64,000 nucleotides of DNA from Paenibacillus harenae DSM 16969 (lineage in GTDB: Bacteria > Bacillota > Bacilli > Paenibacillales > Paenibacillaceae): assembly GCF_000422465.1 (NCBI RefSeq), contig NZ_AULV01000015.1, positions 203,880 to 267,879 of the forward strand. Direction: 5' to 3'. The position numbers and the translations under genes are program-made. How positions within the stretch are numbered: the stretch's first letter is position 1; every line of letters starts with the position of its first letter. Below, one piece after another: positions 1 to 8,625 of the stretch. The notes beneath the pieces were generated by a model, which did no database searches, had not been told where the DNA came from, and saw only the letters and a list, made by a program, of their open reading frames with translations.

Positions 1-1305
1 CGCGTTTTTCACTTCTTTCTTGAAATCGGCTACCACATCGTCGTAGCTCGTATTGTTCGTAATGCCTTGGCCCGCGACTTTTCTCCATTTGCTGAGCACT
101 TCTTCGCCGTACTTGTCCGGCGCAATGCCCGGCATGGCGTTAACCAGCTCGTAGTATACCTTCATCGGATTTTGGTCGCCAAGAAGATTTACTTTGAACG
201 TATCCATATTGTCCTGGTACACCTTGCCGCTGCCCGGCATATTTCCGGTTTTGCCAAGGTTGTACTCCTGCCATTCCGGACTTGCGATATACTTGATAAA
301 TTCATAGGCAAGCTCTTTGTTCGGCGACTTCTCGTAAATGCCGCGATAAGTTCCGCCTGTGTAGAAGCCTTCCGGCGATTTCGCCATGCCGAATTTGCCT
401 ACCGCTTTGTCATCCTTGTTGTCGATCATGAACGTTGCCCAAGCAGGCATCGCGCTAAGAATGGCCGTACCGTCGTTCAGAGCATTGCCCCAGCCTGCGG
501 ACATGAAGCCCAGCTTCGCATCGACGTTGTTCGCGCGGATCTGCTGCTGTGTCTCATAATACGTTTTCCATTTCGGATCAATGTTCAGCTTGCCTTCCTT
601 CACCCAAGGCTCGGTATTGTAAGCTCCGATATCGAACAGGTCGCCGGCATTTTGCATCAAAAATACTTTGCCGCCGCTGTCTGCGTTTACTTTCTTGCCT
701 AGCTCGATGATTTTGTCCCAGCTGTTTACCATTTCGCCGATTTTCTCCGGATCGTCCGTACCCAGGTATTTCTTCGCATTCTCGCGCAAATACCAGAACG
801 CTCCAGGGGACGAGTGGTCGGATACGGCGCGGATCGTACCGTCTGCCGCTCTGCCCAGCTCGCGAACATAAGGAATGTAGTCCTTCAAGAGGTCTTCGAT
901 CCCCATTGCCGACAGATCCGCAATGAAGTTGGCGTCGATGAACTTGCCGATATATCCTCTTTCCAGGTCGAATACGTCCGGCACATTATCTCCGGATTGC
1001 ATAGCGGAGAGCAGCTTCGTCTGGTATTGGTCGCCGGGGAAAATATTAACTTCAACCTCGACGCCCGGGTTTTTCTCCTCAAATTTCAGACCCATTTCCT
1101 TCACTTGATCAAAGAATGTCCATACAACCAGCTTTCCTTCAAGCGCCTTCGGTTCACCTGCCGGCGTATCTGTTTGTGCCGGATCGTTCCCTGCCGGAGA
1201 CGGCTCGTTGCCCGTATTGCTGCCGGAATTGTTACCGCATCCTGCCGCAATGGTAAGTACCATTACAAGTGCTAACATCATGGAAAACCATTTTGACTTT
1301 TTCAA
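1..1305 (-). CDS. Sugar ABC transporter substrate-binding lipoprotein (partial, CUT1)
   Basis: Extracellular binding protein of a CUT1 sugar importer. The visible part is 435 codons, and the C-terminus is cut by the left window edge with no stop reached. It starts at a TTG (1305) behind a GGGGAG ribosome site. A basic N-terminus and hydrophobic stretch end in the lipobox LTIAAGC near residue 22, followed by a Gly/Ser/Pro-rich linker, so it should be lipid-anchored outside the membrane. The mature part has the family-1 binding-protein look (VWTFFDQVKEMGLKFEEKNP near the start, FIKYIASPEWQEYNLGKTGN late). It is last in a lacI-permease-permease-binding protein operon read leftwards. The substrate is unknown. 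Confidence 0.9.
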   Translation of the reverse strand, partial: MKKSKWFSMMLALVMVLTIAAGCGNNSGSNTGNEPSPAGNDPAQTDTPAGEPKALEGKLVVWTFFDQVKEMGLKFEEKNPGVEVEVNIFPGDQYQTKLLSAMQSGDNVPDVFDLERGYIGKFIDANFIADLSAMGIEDLLKDYIPYVRELGRAADGTIRAVSDHSSPGAFWYLRENAKKYLGTDDPEKIGEMVNSWDKIIELGKKVNADSGGKVFLMQNAGDLFDIGAYNTEPWVKEGKLNIDPKWKTYYETQQQIRANNVDAKLGFMSAGWGNALNDGTAILSAMPAWATFMIDNKDDKAVGKFGMAKSPEGFYTGGTYRGIYEKSPNKELAYEFIKYIASPEWQEYNLGKTGNMPGSGKVYQDNMDTFKVNLLGDQNPMKVYYELVNAMPGIAPDKYGEEVLSKWRKVAGQGITNNTSYDDVVADFKKEVKNA

Positions 1306-1420
1306 GCTAATCTCCCCTTCAATCGTTATGAATACCGTTGTAACCCATCGTCCTATTGCAGCATTACTGGCACGCTTACGGTCCGAGCATCACCTCTTTC
1401 AATAGAGTCCGTTATTCGAA

Positions 1421-2272
1421 TCAGCCCTTCACGGCACCGGCGGCAACACCGCTGATTATGCGTTTGGACATAATGGAGAAGAAGATCAGAATCGGCACAA
1501 CCGAGATGACAATCCCTACGTACTGCGCGCCGAAATCCGATGAGAACTGCGATTTGACGCTGGCGATCATGACGGGAAGCGTCTGAAGGTCGTTGTTGAA
1601 CAAAATAATCATCGGCGTCAGGAAGTCGTTCCACTTCCCGATAAACGAGAAGATGCCGAGCGTCGCAAGTCCCGGCGCCATTAACGGAAGAACGAGCTTG
1701 TGAAAGATGTTCAGCTCCCCGCAGCCGTCGATTCTTCCCGATTCAATAATTTCATTCGGCACGGAGGAATCCGCAATTTGCTTCATCAGGAAGATTCCGA
1801 AAGCATCACGGATCCCCGTCAGAATTAGCGGCCAGTACGTATTCAGCATGTGGAAGACATTCATCAGCTTATAGAAGCCGATGATGCCAAGCTGACCGGG
1901 AATCATCATCGTGCCCAGTACAAACAGGAACAGTCCGTTCCGGTACTTGAAGTTGTATTTCGAGAATCCGTAACCCGCAAGCGCGGCGAAATAAAGATTG
2001 AGAGCCGTGAACGTCACCGTAATGAAGATGGTGTTCAGAAATCCACGCCAAATATTAACCGTCGAGATAAGCCGGTTGTAGTTCACCATGAATTGGTCGC
2101 CCGGCCAGAACAGCAGGCTGCGGGCAATATCCGAATTCGCATGCGTCGATGTGATAAACATGCTGTAGAAAGGAACAAGACATGTGACCGCAACCAAAAT
2201 CAGAAATAGATATAACACCGTTTTTGAAACGATCAATCCCAGGCGCATCGGCTCTTTCCTCGCTTCGTTCAT
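1421..2272 (-). CDS. Carbohydrate ABC transporter permease, MalG type
   Basis: Inner-membrane subunit of the CUT1 importer, 283 residues, six predicted membrane spans. The start is ATG with AGGAGG nine bases upstream. The EAA-type cytoplasmic loop that contacts the ATPase is visible around residues 175-200 (ESGRIDGCGELNIFHKLVLP). It ends with the family's usual GAVKG tail. It lies 13 bases after the upstream permease gene and 115 bases before the binding-protein gene. No ATPase gene is present, so a shared MsmX-type ATPase elsewhere is inferred. Confidence 0.93.
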   Translation of the reverse strand: MNEARKEPMRLGLIVSKTVLYLFLILVAVTCLVPFYSMFITSTHANSDIARSLLFWPGDQFMVNYNRLISTVNIWRGFLNTIFITVTFTALNLYFAALAGYGFSKYNFKYRNGLFLFVLGTMMIPGQLGIIGFYKLMNVFHMLNTYWPLILTGIRDAFGIFLMKQIADSSVPNEIIESGRIDGCGELNIFHKLVLPLMAPGLATLGIFSFIGKWNDFLTPMIILFNNDLQTLPVMIASVKSQFSSDFGAQYVGIVISVVPILIFFSIMSKRIISGVAAGAVKG

Positions 2273-2285
2273 GTCGATAGGCCTC

Positions 2286-3158
2286 CTATTCCTTCAGCTT
2301 AGAAGCTTTCGCCGTGACGAGCGTAAAGAACATCACTACAATGAATATGGCGTAGGCGATCGCAGATCCGTAGCTGTAATCAAAGTTTTTGAAAGCAGTT
2401 TCATACAAATACATAACCATCGTTCTTGTTGCATTGTCCGGTCCGTTGCCGAGCATTAGCGGAGCATCGAACAGCTGCAATCCGCCGATAACGGATGTTA
2501 TGAAGGTGAACAGGAATACCGGACGGAGCATCGGCAGCGTAATCCACCATGCCGTCTGCAGCTTGGAAGCGCCGTCTACCTCAGCGGCCTCGTATACTTC
2601 GCTCGGAATGGATTGCAGGCCGGCGATAAAGACGATCAGATTGAATCCGAAATACTGCCAGCAGATGACCAGACCTACGATTGCCCTTGACCACCAAGGA
2701 CTGTTAAACCAGTTGATCGGCTCCGATACCCAGCCAAATTCCATCAGGAGCTTATTGACGCTGCCGGTCTGCCAATCGAACATCAGACTGAACATAACGC
2801 CGAGCGTAATGGGAGTAATAATATGCGGGAAGTAATAGACCGCCCGGAAAAAGTGCTTTCCCTTAATAAACTTCTCATTCAGAATCAATGCGAGCACCAG
2901 CGCAATTATCAGCTGCGGAACAATCGAAATGACCCATATGATAAGCGTGTTCAGAACCGCTTGGTAGAAGAAGGCATCCTGCACGATTCTGACGTAGTTA
3001 TCCCAGCCGGTAAACACCGGATCGCTGAATCCGTCCCACTTCGTCAGGCTTAAGTAGAACGTATACAGGATCGGAGTGAGGCCGAATACGGCAAATCCGA
3101 TAAAAAACGGAGCGATAAAAAGGTAACCGAAATACGATTTGTTAATTTTGCTATTCAT
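2286..3158 (-). CDS. Sugar ABC transporter permease, MalF/UgpA type
   Basis: Partner permease of the CUT1 importer, about 290 residues, with six membrane spans and an EAA loop (YEAAEVDGASKLQTAWWITL) near residues 190-210. I prefer the ATG at 3158 because AAAGGG sits nine bases upstream; an in-frame GTG at 3167 is possible. It follows the lacI gene by a short gap and is read with it as one operon. Family membership is clear, the sugar is not. Confidence 0.92.
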   Translation of the reverse strand: MNSKINKSYFGYLFIAPFFIGFAVFGLTPILYTFYLSLTKWDGFSDPVFTGWDNYVRIVQDAFFYQAVLNTLIIWVISIVPQLIIALVLALILNEKFIKGKHFFRAVYYFPHIITPITLGVMFSLMFDWQTGSVNKLLMEFGWVSEPINWFNSPWWSRAIVGLVICWQYFGFNLIVFIAGLQSIPSEVYEAAEVDGASKLQTAWWITLPMLRPVFLFTFITSVIGGLQLFDAPLMLGNGPDNATRTMVMYLYETAFKNFDYSYGSAIAYAIFIVVMFFTLVTAKASKLKE

Positions 3159-3173
3159 TTCACACAACCCTTT

Positions 3174-4184
3174 TCAGAAGAGTTTTCCGCAGGAATCGCG
3201 AATAATCAGCTCAGGCTTCAACAAGTGGCTTCCAGGTGCTTCTTCTTCGCCGGCGATTTTCCGGAACAGTCCTTCAGCAGCCATTTTTCCAATCTCGCGA
3301 AACGGCTGGCGGACCGTCGTCAAGGAAGGATAAACCCAGCTCGATACCGTTATATCGTCAAATCCGACAATCGACATATCCTTCGGAACGTTCCTCCCGG
3401 ATTCTTGAATTCGCCGGAGCGCCCCGATCGCCGCCTCGTCGCTTGATGCGACGACCGCTGTCACTTCGGGCTTATCAAGGATTTTCTCGATAGCGGCATA
3501 ACCGCCCTGATTCGTCCAATCCGAAGAAACGACCCAATCCGGATTGTATTCCAGTTGCAAAGCATTCAGCGTCTGCCTATAGCCTTTAAACCGGTACTTG
3601 CTGGCCGAGACGGTATCGGGACCGGAGATGTACGCGATATTGCGATGCCCGATTTGATTTAAATAAGTGACGACGTCAGCAATCCCGGCGGCATTATCGA
3701 CATCTACTGAAAAAATCCCCTCCATTTCTCCGTGATCCCCAATCAGCGCAATCGGATAACCGGCTTCCCTAATCTGAACCAGATCCTCCCGGTTTCTCTT
3801 GCGGAAGCTGACCATAATAACGCCGTCGACCTGCCCCTCGTATAACAAGTTCAAGAAAGAAATTTCATTGTCATAATTGGATGTCCAACTGAGAAAGATA
3901 CAGTTATATCCGTTCATTCCCGCAATCTCTTCAATCCCTTTAATAATGCCGGAATAGAAGATGTTGGAAATATCGTCGATGACAATGCCAATCGTGTAGG
4001 TTTTATCCATCACGAGCCGGCGGGCGTTCGCGTTGCGGTGAAAGTTCAATTCCTTGATCGCTTTCTCCAGCGCCTCCTGCGTTGCTTTCTTTACTTGCTG
4101 CCCGTTCAAGTACCTGGACACCGTGCTTTTAGAAGTATTTGCTAATTTGGCGACATCATGTATCGTTGGTCCCATCTCTCTCAC
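3174..4184 (-). CDS. LacI-family transcriptional regulator
   Basis: Sugar-responsive repressor, 336 residues. The N-terminal LacI helix-turn-helix and hinge are clear (TIHDVAKLANTSKSTVSRYL at residues 7-26), followed by a periplasmic-binding-protein-like sensor domain from about residue 60 to 330. The start is either the GTG at 4184 or the ATG at 4175; the ATG gives the usual family N-terminus. It is the first gene of the operon with the two permeases and binding protein. Three copies of a TGGGAACGTTCCCA-type palindrome lie upstream, the nearest over the -35 region, so autorepression is likely (inference). Confidence 0.93.
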   Translation of the reverse strand: MREMGPTIHDVAKLANTSKSTVSRYLNGQQVKKATQEALEKAIKELNFHRNANARRLVMDKTYTIGIVIDDISNIFYSGIIKGIEEIAGMNGYNCIFLSWTSNYDNEISFLNLLYEGQVDGVIMVSFRKRNREDLVQIREAGYPIALIGDHGEMEGIFSVDVDNAAGIADVVTYLNQIGHRNIAYISGPDTVSASKYRFKGYRQTLNALQLEYNPDWVVSSDWTNQGGYAAIEKILDKPEVTAVVASSDEAAIGALRRIQESGRNVPKDMSIVGFDDITVSSWVYPSLTTVRQPFREIGKMAAEGLFRKIAGEEEAPGSHLLKPELIIRDSCGKLF

Positions 4185-4216
4185 TGCCTTTCCAAAATCG
4201 GATGATTTTATGACCT

Positions 4217-4222
4217 ATTATA
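4217..4222 (-). promoter_or_regulatory. Probable -10 box of the lacI-ABC operon
   Basis: A perfect TATAAT on the minus strand, about 33 bases upstream of the lacI start. No good -35 hexamer lies at 16-18 bases. The place where it would be is occupied by the first operator palindrome, consistent with repression by steric block. Confidence 0.5.
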
Positions 4223-4240
4223 TACGATATCATCCAATTT

Positions 4241-4254
4241 CGGGAACGTTCCCA
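4241..4254. promoter_or_regulatory. LacI-type operator O1
   Basis: CGGGAACGTTCCCA, a palindrome matching the other two copies except for its first base. It overlaps the expected -35 position of the lacI operon promoter. The central CG within an even palindrome is typical of LacI-family sites. Confidence 0.7.
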
Positions 4255-4306
4255 AAAATGAATTGAACGACGGGCTGTTTGAACGCTCATGCTCCTTTTG
4301 CAATTT

Positions 4307-4320
4307 TGGGAACGTTCCCA
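4307..4320. promoter_or_regulatory. LacI-type operator O2
   Basis: Perfect 14-base palindrome TGGGAACGTTCCCA, centred 66 bases from O1. Its identity with O3 supports one cognate regulator, most simply the adjacent LacI protein. Confidence 0.7.
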
Positions 4321-4528
4321 TTGTTGGCTAAAAAAGAAGCGTCGATAAACGGCTTATACTTATTTTCGATGTTGGTATTATTTGCATGTTGGCAGCCTTT
4401 GGTCCAATGCAAGTAGCCTTTTGTGTGACGTTGACAGCCTTTTGTGCGTTTTTAGTCGGCCTTATTGGTAGAGCCAGTTACCAACTTTGTTGTGCTTTAT
4501 GTTATTTACCAGCCTCATCGCATGATTT

Positions 4529-4542
4529 TGGGAACGTTCCCA
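4529..4542. promoter_or_regulatory. LacI-type operator O3
   Basis: Perfect TGGGAACGTTCCCA, centred 222 bases upstream of O2. The distance suits a DNA loop between auxiliary and main operators (inference). Confidence 0.65.
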
Positions 4543-4574
4543 GTTCGATGAAAATAAAAAAAGCATCATTGATC

Positions 4575-4588
4575 TGTAAGCGATTTCA
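4575..4588. promoter_or_regulatory. Candidate CcpA cre site
   Basis: TGTAAGCGATTTCA fits the relaxed catabolite-responsive-element consensus (TG-AA-CG----C-). It lies 33 bases beyond O3, upstream of the sugar importer operon, where glucose repression would be expected. A match by eye only. Confidence 0.4.
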
Positions 4589-4712
4589 GCTTTGTGACAA
4601 TAATATACCGTGTTCAAGATGGGTTGTCAATATGAAAATCAAATGAAAATTCTTAAAAAACCTGCCTCTCATCAGCACAGATTGTTGTATGAACTTACGA
4701 AAGCCTGCGTAG

Positions 4713-4988
<276 letters not shown>

Positions 4989-5024
4989 TAGTTATTCACG
5001 TGCGGCGAAGATAATTACTCAATA

Positions 5025-5056
5025 GAAAAAAGCCTGCTGACTATTAATCTGCAGGC
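5025..5056 (-). terminator. Rho-independent terminator after the MFS gene
   Basis: On the minus strand, GCCTGC and GCAGGC pair around a 14-base loop and are followed by TTTTTTC. It lies 34 bases after the MFS stop codon. Confidence 0.8.
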
Positions 5057-5089
5057 CTCAGATAGACGTTACATGAAGCTGTGCCATTC

Positions 5090-6271
5090 CTATCGTTCAA
5101 TGATTCGCGATGCGGCGAAAAACCAGACGAGGAAAGCAAAGCATAGAACCGCGATAAAGCCGTAACCGCCGAACACGTCATACCGGGACGCAAAGTAGCC
5201 GAAGCCCAAACCTCCCAGAATATGCACCAAGTTCAAGCCTAACGACTGAAAGGAATCGATTGTCGCCCGTATCGCAGAGTCGATTCGGCGGTGCAGATAG
5301 CCGGTGACGAGAGGCTCCATTACGCCGGAAAACAAACAGACGAGCAGGATCGCCGATAGACCGGCATAGCTCCTGCTAGCTGCGGCAATGGCGAAGCCGA
5401 TCGCGAATATCGCCGTTATGCTCAAGATCAGCGACCTGTAGCTGAAGCGGCCAAGAAGCGCGTGAGCCAACAGGCTGCCTGGAAGCCTCAGAAGCATGAT
5501 CACCGAGGACATGAGGCCAAAGTAAATAATTGGCACTCCCAACCGGTCAACATGCAGCTGCCAAAATTCGTCCACAAACCCGATCGCCGTACCCGTCACC
5601 ATACCCGATAAAACGACAAGGCAGACTCCCGGATTCCTCCGGAAAAAGCGCAAGGATTCCGTTACATATTGCCTAACCGGAACCGCTTCCTCTTCCGGAG
5701 CGCCTCCGGCGGCGGCAGGCGGATCAACAAGCAGGAACGTGAGGAGCAGCGCGATCAGCGCGCTGCAGAGCGACAGCGCGTAGTTCAGCTCAAGGCCGAA
5801 CCGGTTGGCAAGCAAGCTGCCGCTTAGCGCAGCCAAGATAGCGCCTGCCAAATCAACGGCGTTCAGACGGCCGAGCTGCTTCTCGAAAAAAGAAGCCTTC
5901 CCTTGCAGCATTAAAGTATCGTAGAGCAAGGCGTTCTCCGAGCCGCTGCTCGCTGAACGGCTGATTCCGGCCAGGAAGACAACGAGCGCAAAATGCCAAA
6001 ATTCCGTCGCGAACAGCAGAATCAGAAATTCGGCGCATCCGAGCAGGGCGCTTATGACCAGCATTCTTTTCCGGCTCCATCTGTCTGCGATCATGCCTGT
6101 CGGAACCTCCAGGAGGACGATCGTTACCGCATATATAATCTCCGCATACACGACCATTTGGATGGTCATGCCTCTCTCCTCCCAGTAAAGCCTTTCAATG
6201 ACGTAAGCCGGGATGAGGCTGGAAAAGAATCGAAAAACATAAAGCACCCTCAGGTTGACTGTGAAATTCAT
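5090..6271 (-). CDS. MFS transporter
   Basis: Major facilitator membrane protein, about 393 residues, twelve hydrophobic spans. The loop between spans 2 and 3 carries the family signature (GMIADRWSRKRMLV), with aromatic-rich N-terminal spans as in the drug/unknown-substrate exporters. I take the ATG at 6271 because GGAAGGGAG precedes it; an in-frame ATG at 6307 adds 12 unlikely residues. It is a single-gene unit closed by the terminator just downstream. The substrate cannot be told from the sequence. Confidence 0.88.
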   Translation of the reverse strand: MNFTVNLRVLYVFRFFSSLIPAYVIERLYWEERGMTIQMVVYAEIIYAVTIVLLEVPTGMIADRWSRKRMLVISALLGCAEFLILLFATEFWHFALVVFLAGISRSASSGSENALLYDTLMLQGKASFFEKQLGRLNAVDLAGAILAALSGSLLANRFGLELNYALSLCSALIALLLTFLLVDPPAAAGGAPEEEAVPVRQYVTESLRFFRRNPGVCLVVLSGMVTGTAIGFVDEFWQLHVDRLGVPIIYFGLMSSVIMLLRLPGSLLAHALLGRFSYRSLILSITAIFAIGFAIAAASRSYAGLSAILLVCLFSGVMEPLVTGYLHRRIDSAIRATIDSFQSLGLNLVHILGGLGFGYFASRYDVFGGYGFIAVLCFAFLVWFFAASRIIER

Positions 6272-6559
6272 AAGGAGCTCCCTTCCATGATCGAATTGGG
6301 CTGACATGGCTCAATCGGATCAGGGGGGCGCTCTTGGTGCCCGGGTTTTTACATCTTAGCAGGGGGGTCTTATGAATGAAATCATGTGTTGATCTCCTCC
6401 AGTGGATTCATCGTTACCTTAATCTTACTTCCCGGCACCGGGGGGGTCAATGCATTCAACATGTTCCAACCTGCTTTTAACGAAGACCGCTGCCTTTTTT
6501 TATTCCGGAAATCCGCCCTCTAAATCATTCCCCAAACTATATAACCAGAATTTAACATG

Positions 6560-6593
6560 AAAAAAACAAAAACCCGACCGCTAAAGGTCAGGA
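6560..6593 (-). terminator. Terminator after the aldo/keto reductase gene
   Basis: Minus-strand hairpin CCTGACC...GGTCGGG followed by TTTTTGTTTTTT, 24 bases after the stop codon at 6617. Confidence 0.8.
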
Positions 6594-6616
6594 TTTTGCG
6601 AGATATATTGGTAACA

Positions 6617-7540
6617 CTACAGCCGAACATCCTGCGGATGAGGCCCCGTAACAAGCCCGGCCGCCCTTGCGTTTGCCGCAACCTGCTCAGGGTCCTTGCA
6701 GCCGGGTATGACTGCAGTTACGGCAGGGTGCTTGAGACACCAGGCAAGCGCCCAGCTTGCCATTTCGACGCCTTGCGGCACCTCTTCGCGTTGAATCCGC
6801 TCGACCTCCAATAGCTTCAGCCGGGTATTCTCGGCATCATGGCGGTGACGCACATCCGTACTGCCGAACACTGCGCCCGGCTTGTATTTACCGCTCAAGT
6901 AGCCGCTGGCTAACGGCACGCGGGCGAGCACGCCCAGGTCCTGACGCTCGCAGGAAGGGAATACCCGTTCCTCCGGCATGCGGTCGAGCCTGTTGTATAC
7001 CACTTGAATGGCCCGGGAGTTTACTCTCGCGGATGCATCCGTCTGGTGCAAATTATCATTGCTCCCGATGGAAGTGCCTAGAAAGCGGATTTTGCCCGCT
7101 TCGATCTGCTTATCCAGCGCGGTCCACAGTTCGTCGTTATCGAACGCCTGATCCGGACCGGAATGAAATTGGTACAAATCAATGTAATCCGTCTTCAGCG
7201 CCCGCAGGGAAGCATCCAGTTGAGCGATTACCCCCTTCGCGTCAAAAGCGTCCGTTCGAGTGAAGCGCTCATGAAAATGATGGCCGAATTTCGTCGCTAT
7301 GATCCAATCCTCGCGTTTGCGGCGGCTTATGTAATCGCCAATGAGAGATTCGGAGAGATGATCGCCGTAGCATTCCGCGGTATCCATTAGATTAATGCCA
7401 AGCTCCTGCCCCTTGTCGAGAATCGCATCCGCTTCCTCTTGCGCGTACTCCCTGCCCCATTCGCCTCCAAATTGCCAGGTTCCGATCCCGATGACCGATA
7501 CGTGTAATTCCGTGCTGCCCAGTCTCCTGTACTTCACCAT
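6617..7540 (-). CDS. Aldo/keto reductase
   Basis: NAD(P)H-dependent cytosolic oxidoreductase of about 307 residues with a TIM-barrel AKR fold. Visible are the N-terminal LGSTELHVSVIGIGTWQFGG, the catalytic tetrad region (DTAECYGDHLSESLIG with Asp and Tyr; the Lys in ATKFGHHF; the following active-site His is seen in YQFHSGPD), and the C-terminal cofactor loop IPGCKDPEQVAANARAA. I choose the ATG at 7540, with GAGAGGAG upstream, over an ATG five codons earlier. It stands alone with its own terminator. The substrate is unknown; relatives reduce sugars and ketones. Confidence 0.92.
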   Translation of the reverse strand: MVKYRRLGSTELHVSVIGIGTWQFGGEWGREYAQEEADAILDKGQELGINLMDTAECYGDHLSESLIGDYISRRKREDWIIATKFGHHFHERFTRTDAFDAKGVIAQLDASLRALKTDYIDLYQFHSGPDQAFDNDELWTALDKQIEAGKIRFLGTSIGSNDNLHQTDASARVNSRAIQVVYNRLDRMPEERVFPSCERQDLGVLARVPLASGYLSGKYKPGAVFGSTDVRHRHDAENTRLKLLEVERIQREEVPQGVEMASWALAWCLKHPAVTAVIPGCKDPEQVAANARAAGLVTGPHPQDVRL

Positions 7541-7588
7541 GAACACTCCTCTCAAGTCCGTTTCGGCTTACCTTGTCTATTATACCCT

Positions 7589-8173
7589 TCACCCCGGAGC
7601 CGGGGCAAAACGCTCCTTAAGAGAAGCCCGCGTATGAACCAGCATTATCGGCACTAACTGCTCTTTACGCAGGCCTATGCGCCGCGTGCCGTCCGGATGC
7701 ATGGCCGACAGCAGCAGCCGGAGGTAAGAAGTGGACAACCGCCTGAAGGCTCCCGGCCGCAGCGGATGGCGTTCAAAGCCGAGCCCATGCGTAATTCCGC
7801 GGTGAAGCAGCGTAACGCCGATCAACGCTTTCACCTGCGAGAGCTCCGGCTTTGTTTCGAGCGCATCGCTTATCTGCCGCAGCGAATCGCGCGCCATCCG
7901 CGCCACGTGGAGCGCCGCGCGGTCCGATCCGCCGGATTGGAGCAGCTGCAGCACCTTCCCGTTATCCAGATGGAGCTCCCCGACCCAATCCCCGCTGCGG
8001 ATTCGAGTGCCGTCTTGGCATTCGATACGGTCTCCGCTGTGCCTCTTCAGCATCAATTTGCAAATGCCATACTGCAAGGTGCAGGGGCTGCGCCAGCGCA
8101 GCGCATAGCCGAAGCCCTTCTCCCACGTCATCCAAAGCGATCTTATGATCGTCTTACGAGTCCCAGCCCACAT
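7589..8173 (-). CDS. YkoP-like protein of unknown function
   Basis: A 194-residue basic protein. The central part (KLMLKRHSGDRIECQDGTRI, then SGDWVGELHLDN) resembles the YkoP family found in Bacillales near polysaccharide deacetylases; this is by recollection of the family and not tested. Residues 1-30 are aromatic and basic without a clear signal peptide. The start ATG has GGGGAGGG 11 bases upstream. It ends 49 bases before the reductase start and may be cotranscribed with it. No catalytic motif is recognised. Confidence 0.6.
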   Translation of the reverse strand: MWAGTRKTIIRSLWMTWEKGFGYALRWRSPCTLQYGICKLMLKRHSGDRIECQDGTRIRSGDWVGELHLDNGKVLQLLQSGGSDRAALHVARMARDSLRQISDALETKPELSQVKALIGVTLLHRGITHGLGFERHPLRPGAFRRLSTSYLRLLLSAMHPDGTRRIGLRKEQLVPIMLVHTRASLKERFAPAPG

Positions 8174-8376
8174 GATTCCATGCCCTCCCCATGTTTGTCC
8201 TGCCGAATAGGAAGACAGAAGCCGCGCAGCCGCTTTCTTCCATTTTTCACTAATCTTATTGTAGGCGGCCTAACGAGGGAGCGACACCGACTGACGTCTA
8301 TTCGCCTCCCGTACATAAGGCTTGGGGAGCCTACGCCGGAAGACGGAGGAACTTGATTTTAACCGTTGTAAAAGCC

Positions 8377-8405
8377 TTTACAAGATGCCGGGCCCTCCTT
8401 ATAAT
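8377..8405 (+). promoter_or_regulatory. tRNA-Pro promoter
   Basis: TTTACA and TATAAT separated by 17 bases, ending 28 bases upstream of the tRNA. A near-consensus sigma-A promoter. Confidence 0.75.
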
Positions 8406-8433
8406 ATGGGCTAACAGCATGTTTTTTCTTCGT

Positions 8434-8507
8434 CGGGGTATGGCGCAGTCTGGTAGCGCGCACCCTTGGGGTGGGTGAGGCCGTGGGTTCGAATCCCGCT
8501 ACTCCGA
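8434..8507 (+). tRNA. tRNA-Pro (anticodon GGG)
   Basis: The acceptor stem CGGGGTA/TACTCCG pairs with one G-T. The D arm contains TGGCGCAGTCTGGTAGCGC. The anticodon stem CACCC/GGGTG encloses loop TTGGGGT, giving anticodon GGG, which reads CCC. The T loop GGTTCGAATCC is canonical. The discriminator base is A, and the 3' CCA is not encoded. It has its own promoter and a hairpin terminator behind it. Confidence 0.97.
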
Positions 8508-8512
8508 TTCCA

Positions 8513-8566
8513 AAAAAAAAACAAACAACCATCCTTAAACGCGAACCGCGGCGGGATGGTTTTTTG
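8513..8566. terminator. Bidirectional terminator between tRNA-Pro and the chemoreceptor gene
   Basis: AACCATCC/GGATGGTT stem with a 19-base interior. It is flanked by an A run on the left and a T run on the right, so it can end both the tRNA transcript and the leftward operon. Confidence 0.8.
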
Positions 8567-8625
8567 TTTGAATGGCAGTCGGTATCCAATAAAAATTTCA
8601 TTTTTACTTGAGCGACCCGCAGCAA

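Noticed and set aside
4389..4450. Three loose copies of AGCCTTTTGTG near the sugar operon
   Set aside because: Too short and irregular to call a repeat family or a CRISPR; no constant spacing.
8359..8625. Minus-strand frame over the tRNA-Pro region ending in AGFEPTASPTPRVRATRLR-like text
   Set aside because: This is the familiar false reading frame made by translating the complement of a tRNA; the tRNA fold is clear.
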